Source of the DNA: JBBTUF01 sp038063855
GTDB taxonomy: Bacteria > Patescibacteriota > Minisyncoccia > Ryanbacterales > GWA2-47-10b
Direction: 5' to 3'
Length of the DNA: 6,476 bases
Assembly (NCBI GenBank): GCA_038063855.1
Contig: JBBTUF010000004.1
Coordinates: 1-6,476 of the forward strand
This document shows positions 4,409 to 6,476 of the stretch, piece after piece. Position numbers and translations under genes: made by a program. The stretch's first letter is position 1. Each line of letters opens with the position of its first letter. The notes under the pieces were generated by a model, which did not search any database, was not told the origin of the DNA, and worked only from the letters and a program-made list of their open reading frames with translations.

Positions 4409-5235
4409 TGACAACCTATCGAGGAAGTCATAAACTCAAGCACAGAAAGCGTCGTAAGCGATTTTCAATATTTCGGCATAAGGGTATTTTTATTCTAGTA
4501 TTTTTAATAGTATTGATATCGGGCGCGCTTTATTATTTTACATCAAAACAATTTCAGGTTGACGATGTTTTATTTACCGGTCTTTCGCAAACACCAGAAG
4601 CCGATGTACGTGAATATCTTGATGTACAGCTTTTGCAAAAGAAATTTTTTGTACTTCCTGCAAATGTTATATGGCTTGTTTCTCCTGATGCTCTCGCGAT
4701 TGCGCTTACACGCACATTCCCGACATTAAAATCGGTACGTATCGTGCGCAAATACCCACGATCTTTAGAGGTACGTGCGGTGGAATTTGCCGGGTGGGGC
4801 GTATTGTGTCATGGTGAGCCGGAAGAGTGTTTTTGGATTGATCGTGGAGGAGTTGCGTTTGATCACGCGCCTGGTTTTTCGGGCATCATAGTGCCTAAAA
4901 TTCGCGATAAACGTGAGCGTGAATTTAAACTTGGTGAACGTCAGCTCTCTGATAAGATGATGCAACTCATAGCATATTTTGACGAACGTGCTGTTTCAAA
5001 TGATTATCTACAAAGTCTTCAATTTACAATTGATGCGCGCGATCAAACACTACGCGTTACAGCGCGCGGCGGGTGGGACATTTTATTGCTTGAAGGCTCT
5101 GATCCTGAGAGTGCCTATAAAAATCTTAAAACATCACTCGAAGGAGAAATTAAAGATAAAGTTGCAAATCTCTTGTATATCGATCTGCGATTTGGCAACA
5201 GGATTTTCTATAAATTTAAAGGTGAGACAAATTAA
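4408..5235 (+). CDS. ftsQ: Cell division protein FtsQ/DivIB-like
   Basis: FtsQ/DivIB is a bitopic membrane protein that links early and late divisome proteins, with its main part outside the membrane. The 275-residue protein has a strongly basic cytoplasmic tail (1-25, rich in Lys/Arg/His), one membrane segment at about 27-45, and a POTRA-like domain at about 49-124 that begins F-Q-V-D-D-V-L-F-T-G and ends R-K-Y-P-R-S-L-E-V. The beta domain follows, with the F-W-I-D-R-G-G signature at 142-148 and a C-terminal I-D-L-R-F-G-N-R at 258-265 typical of the family. Two cysteines (134, 141) flank the turn before that signature. It directly follows serS through a TAATG overlap with no Shine-Dalgarno sequence, so reinitiation is likely. 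Neither murC/ddl upstream nor ftsA/ftsZ downstream is present, so it lies outside a classical dcw cluster here. Confidence 0.86.
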   Translation: MTTYRGSHKLKHRKRRKRFSIFRHKGIFILVFLIVLISGALYYFTSKQFQVDDVLFTGLSQTPEADVREYLDVQLLQKKFFVLPANVIWLVSPDALAIALTRTFPTLKSVRIVRKYPRSLEVRAVEFAGWGVLCHGEPEECFWIDRGGVAFDHAPGFSGIIVPKIRDKREREFKLGERQLSDKMMQLIAYFDERAVSNDYLQSLQFTIDARDQTLRVTARGGWDILLLEGSDPESAYKNLKTSLEGEIKDKVANLLYIDLRFGNRIFYKFKGETN

Positions 5236-6476
5236 GGAATTTGGTAGATAAATATTGAAGTGCCGGCGCGGGTGATTGGACGCAAGTTTTTGAGCCATGG
5301 GTACGTGTCTTCGGGTTTTGGGGTTGGGAAGCCGCCAACTGCTTTTGCTTGTGATCCTGCAAGCGAGTTTACAGATATTGCAAAAAGCGATCCCGATGGT
5401 GGGACTCCTTTCCACGACCCCCACTCTTGATATTGCGTGCCCATGTAGTAATCTCGTGCGCCGCCTCCTGAGTCTCCAAAATAATCAAGATATATTTTTT
5501 GGTCTTGATGCGCGCGCATATAATCCCCTAAGCGTTTTAGGTCTTGCCCCCAGTCATAATTTGAATCCGTTGCGAACCTGTAGCCATTTGCAGTGCCACC
5601 CGCAAGTTCGTTAAAGTACGAGAGATAATACGGAAAATTAATGAGTGTGCCGAGGACAATCCAAAGACAGGCGAGTGTTATAAAGAAAACTTTTGGGATA
5701 GGCGCGATAATTGCGTTATAGATTGCTGAAAGATATCCAAAAATTGTTTTATTTTCAAAGGAGATCGGTTTATTAACCCAGAGAGAAAGCTCTCGCGCAA
5801 CTAAAAAATAAATAAAAGGAAACGTTGGCAATACATGTCGTATTCCAATGTTGAGTGGATTTGCAATTGACAGTGCCCAATAGAATACAATAAAAAATAA
5901 ACTCGCAAATAATGTAAAATTATTACGAATCCACTCACGAACTAATCGCCACGATTTTTCTCGAGCGTGAAAAATTCGTCGAGTTGCCAAACCGATAGTT
6001 GTCGCCAACAGCAAAAGGAATCCGAGCGATTCTTTAAGCACATAGAGAGTCGGAAAGTAATACAGCCATCCATTGCTTGATACCTCTCCCATGAAATACG
6101 CACTATTTCCTCCAGCAGTTCGCTGAGTTACCATCATGACCCCGAGAAGATATTGACCCAACGGCCGCGTTAGGCGGTGCTCAATAAGCCAATAATCAAG
6201 ATCAACAAAAAAACGAACTTTGAATGTATCTATCAGTGAATGTGCGTCTGAAAGTTGGCGCGCTTGTGGATAATCCAACACATGCCAAAGATAGACCACC
6301 CAAATTACTAATCCGCCGATTGCGAAAATAAGAAATATTTTTCCATAGAGTATGGCGGTTTTTTTTGAGATAATTTTTTCGCGATTTGCAAATACCCATG
6401 CGAGCGCAAGAAATAAATAAATCGGTGCAAGCAAAAAAAGCGAAAACTTTAAAAGTTGTGCAATGCCAAATAGTGC
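5232..6476 (-). CDS. GT-C glycosyltransferase, PMT/ArnT-like, C-terminal part (5' partial)
   Basis: Multi-pass membrane enzymes of this type move a sugar from a polyprenyl-phosphate donor onto a lipid, glycan or protein outside the membrane. The frame is open to the window edge: the 14 codons before the first in-frame TTG (6434) read as a further G-I-A-Q-L-L-K-F membrane segment typical of the family, so the gene continues to the right. The 414 visible residues hold about six membrane segments (near 3-28, 47-66, 138-164, 187-205, 217-234, 263-281). Family-like blocks are Y-Y-F-P-T-L with V-L-K-E-S (139-150), R-H-V-L-P-T-F-P-F (213-221), and the soluble C-terminal Y-F-N-E-L-A-G-G and D-S-N-Y-D-W-G-Q-D-L (304-313). 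The catalytic acidic residues of GT-C enzymes sit in the first outer loop, outside the window. Acceptor and sugar are unknown. It converges on ftsQ, with overlapping stop codons. Confidence 0.87.
   Translation of the reverse strand, partial: ALFGIAQLLKFSLFLLAPIYLFLALAWVFANREKIISKKTAILYGKIFLIFAIGGLVIWVVYLWHVLDYPQARQLSDAHSLIDTFKVRFFVDLDYWLIEHRLTRPLGQYLLGVMMVTQRTAGGNSAYFMGEVSSNGWLYYFPTLYVLKESLGFLLLLATTIGLATRRIFHAREKSWRLVREWIRNNFTLFASLFFIVFYWALSIANPLNIGIRHVLPTFPFIYFLVARELSLWVNKPISFENKTIFGYLSAIYNAIIAPIPKVFFITLACLWIVLGTLINFPYYLSYFNELAGGTANGYRFATDSNYDWGQDLKRLGDYMRAHQDQKIYLDYFGDSGGGARDYYMGTQYQEWGSWKGVPPSGSLFAISVNSLAGSQAKAVGGFPTPKPEDTYPWLKNLRPITRAGTSIFIYQIP

Noticed and set aside
5297..5614. 105-codon plus-strand open frame
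   Set aside because: Antisense to the conserved C-terminal part of the glycosyltransferase, including the D-S-N-Y-D-W-G-Q block; composition is that of a shadow frame.
6432..6434. TTG at 6434 as the true start of the minus-strand glycosyltransferase
   Set aside because: The frame stays open to the edge and the upstream codons encode family-like membrane sequence, and the first outer loop with the catalytic acidic residues would be missing. The gene is partial.
1..6476. UGA recoding, CRISPR array, tRNA, transposon or phage genes
   Set aside because: UGA ends ROK, HAD and the hypothetical gene at sensible places, so the code is standard. No spaced repeats, cloverleaf, transposase or phage protein was seen on either strand.

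Overview
The window looks like ordinary chromosomal backbone of a small-genome bacterium, most plausibly a Candidate Phyla Radiation (Patescibacteria) member such as a Parcubacteria-type lineage. The grounds are compact genes with 1 to 26 nt overlaps, almost no Shine-Dalgarno sequences, a short ROK kinase without its zinc loop, a SerRS with a divergent motif 3, and a membrane-anchored cupredoxin-like protein with the unusual ending W-x-Y-H-D-H-L-x-P. This taxonomic call is inference from protein style; no marker gene was searched. The code is standard: UGA ends three genes, so the UGA=Gly code of Gracilibacteria/Absconditabacteria does not apply.

Layout. 1-240 (+) is the C-terminal ATP-binding end of a sensor histidine kinase, cut by the window edge. 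279-1082 (+) is a ROK-family sugar kinase, overlapping by an ATGA junction a HAD-IB phosphatase (1079-1729). 1754-2110 (+) is an unrecognised 118-residue acidic protein that overlaps dUTPase (dut, 2085-2513) by 26 nt. 2514-2599 is a promoter region with a perfect TTGACA and a small dyad. 2600-3061 (+) is the cupredoxin-like protein. A strong intrinsic hairpin terminator follows (3075-3108), immediately abutting the serS promoter. 3143-4408 (+) is seryl-tRNA synthetase, coupled by TAATG to an FtsQ/DivIB-like division protein (4408-5235). On the minus strand, 5232-6476 is the C-terminal part of a multi-pass GT-C (PMT/ArnT-like) glycosyltransferase that continues beyond the right edge. Its stop codon shares a TTAA with the ftsQ stop.

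Functional reading. The genes form short transcription units: ROK+HAD (sugar phosphorylation and dephosphorylation), hypothetical+dut (nucleotide sanitation), a single-gene cupredoxin unit, and serS+ftsQ (translation plus division). The convergent glycosyltransferase probably acts on cell-surface glycans. No tRNA, rRNA, CRISPR array, transposon or phage module was seen. I do not see a clear new multi-gene system. The most interesting item is the cupredoxin whose three C-terminal copper ligands are replaced; next come the orphan gene overlapping dut and the leaderless-looking starts.
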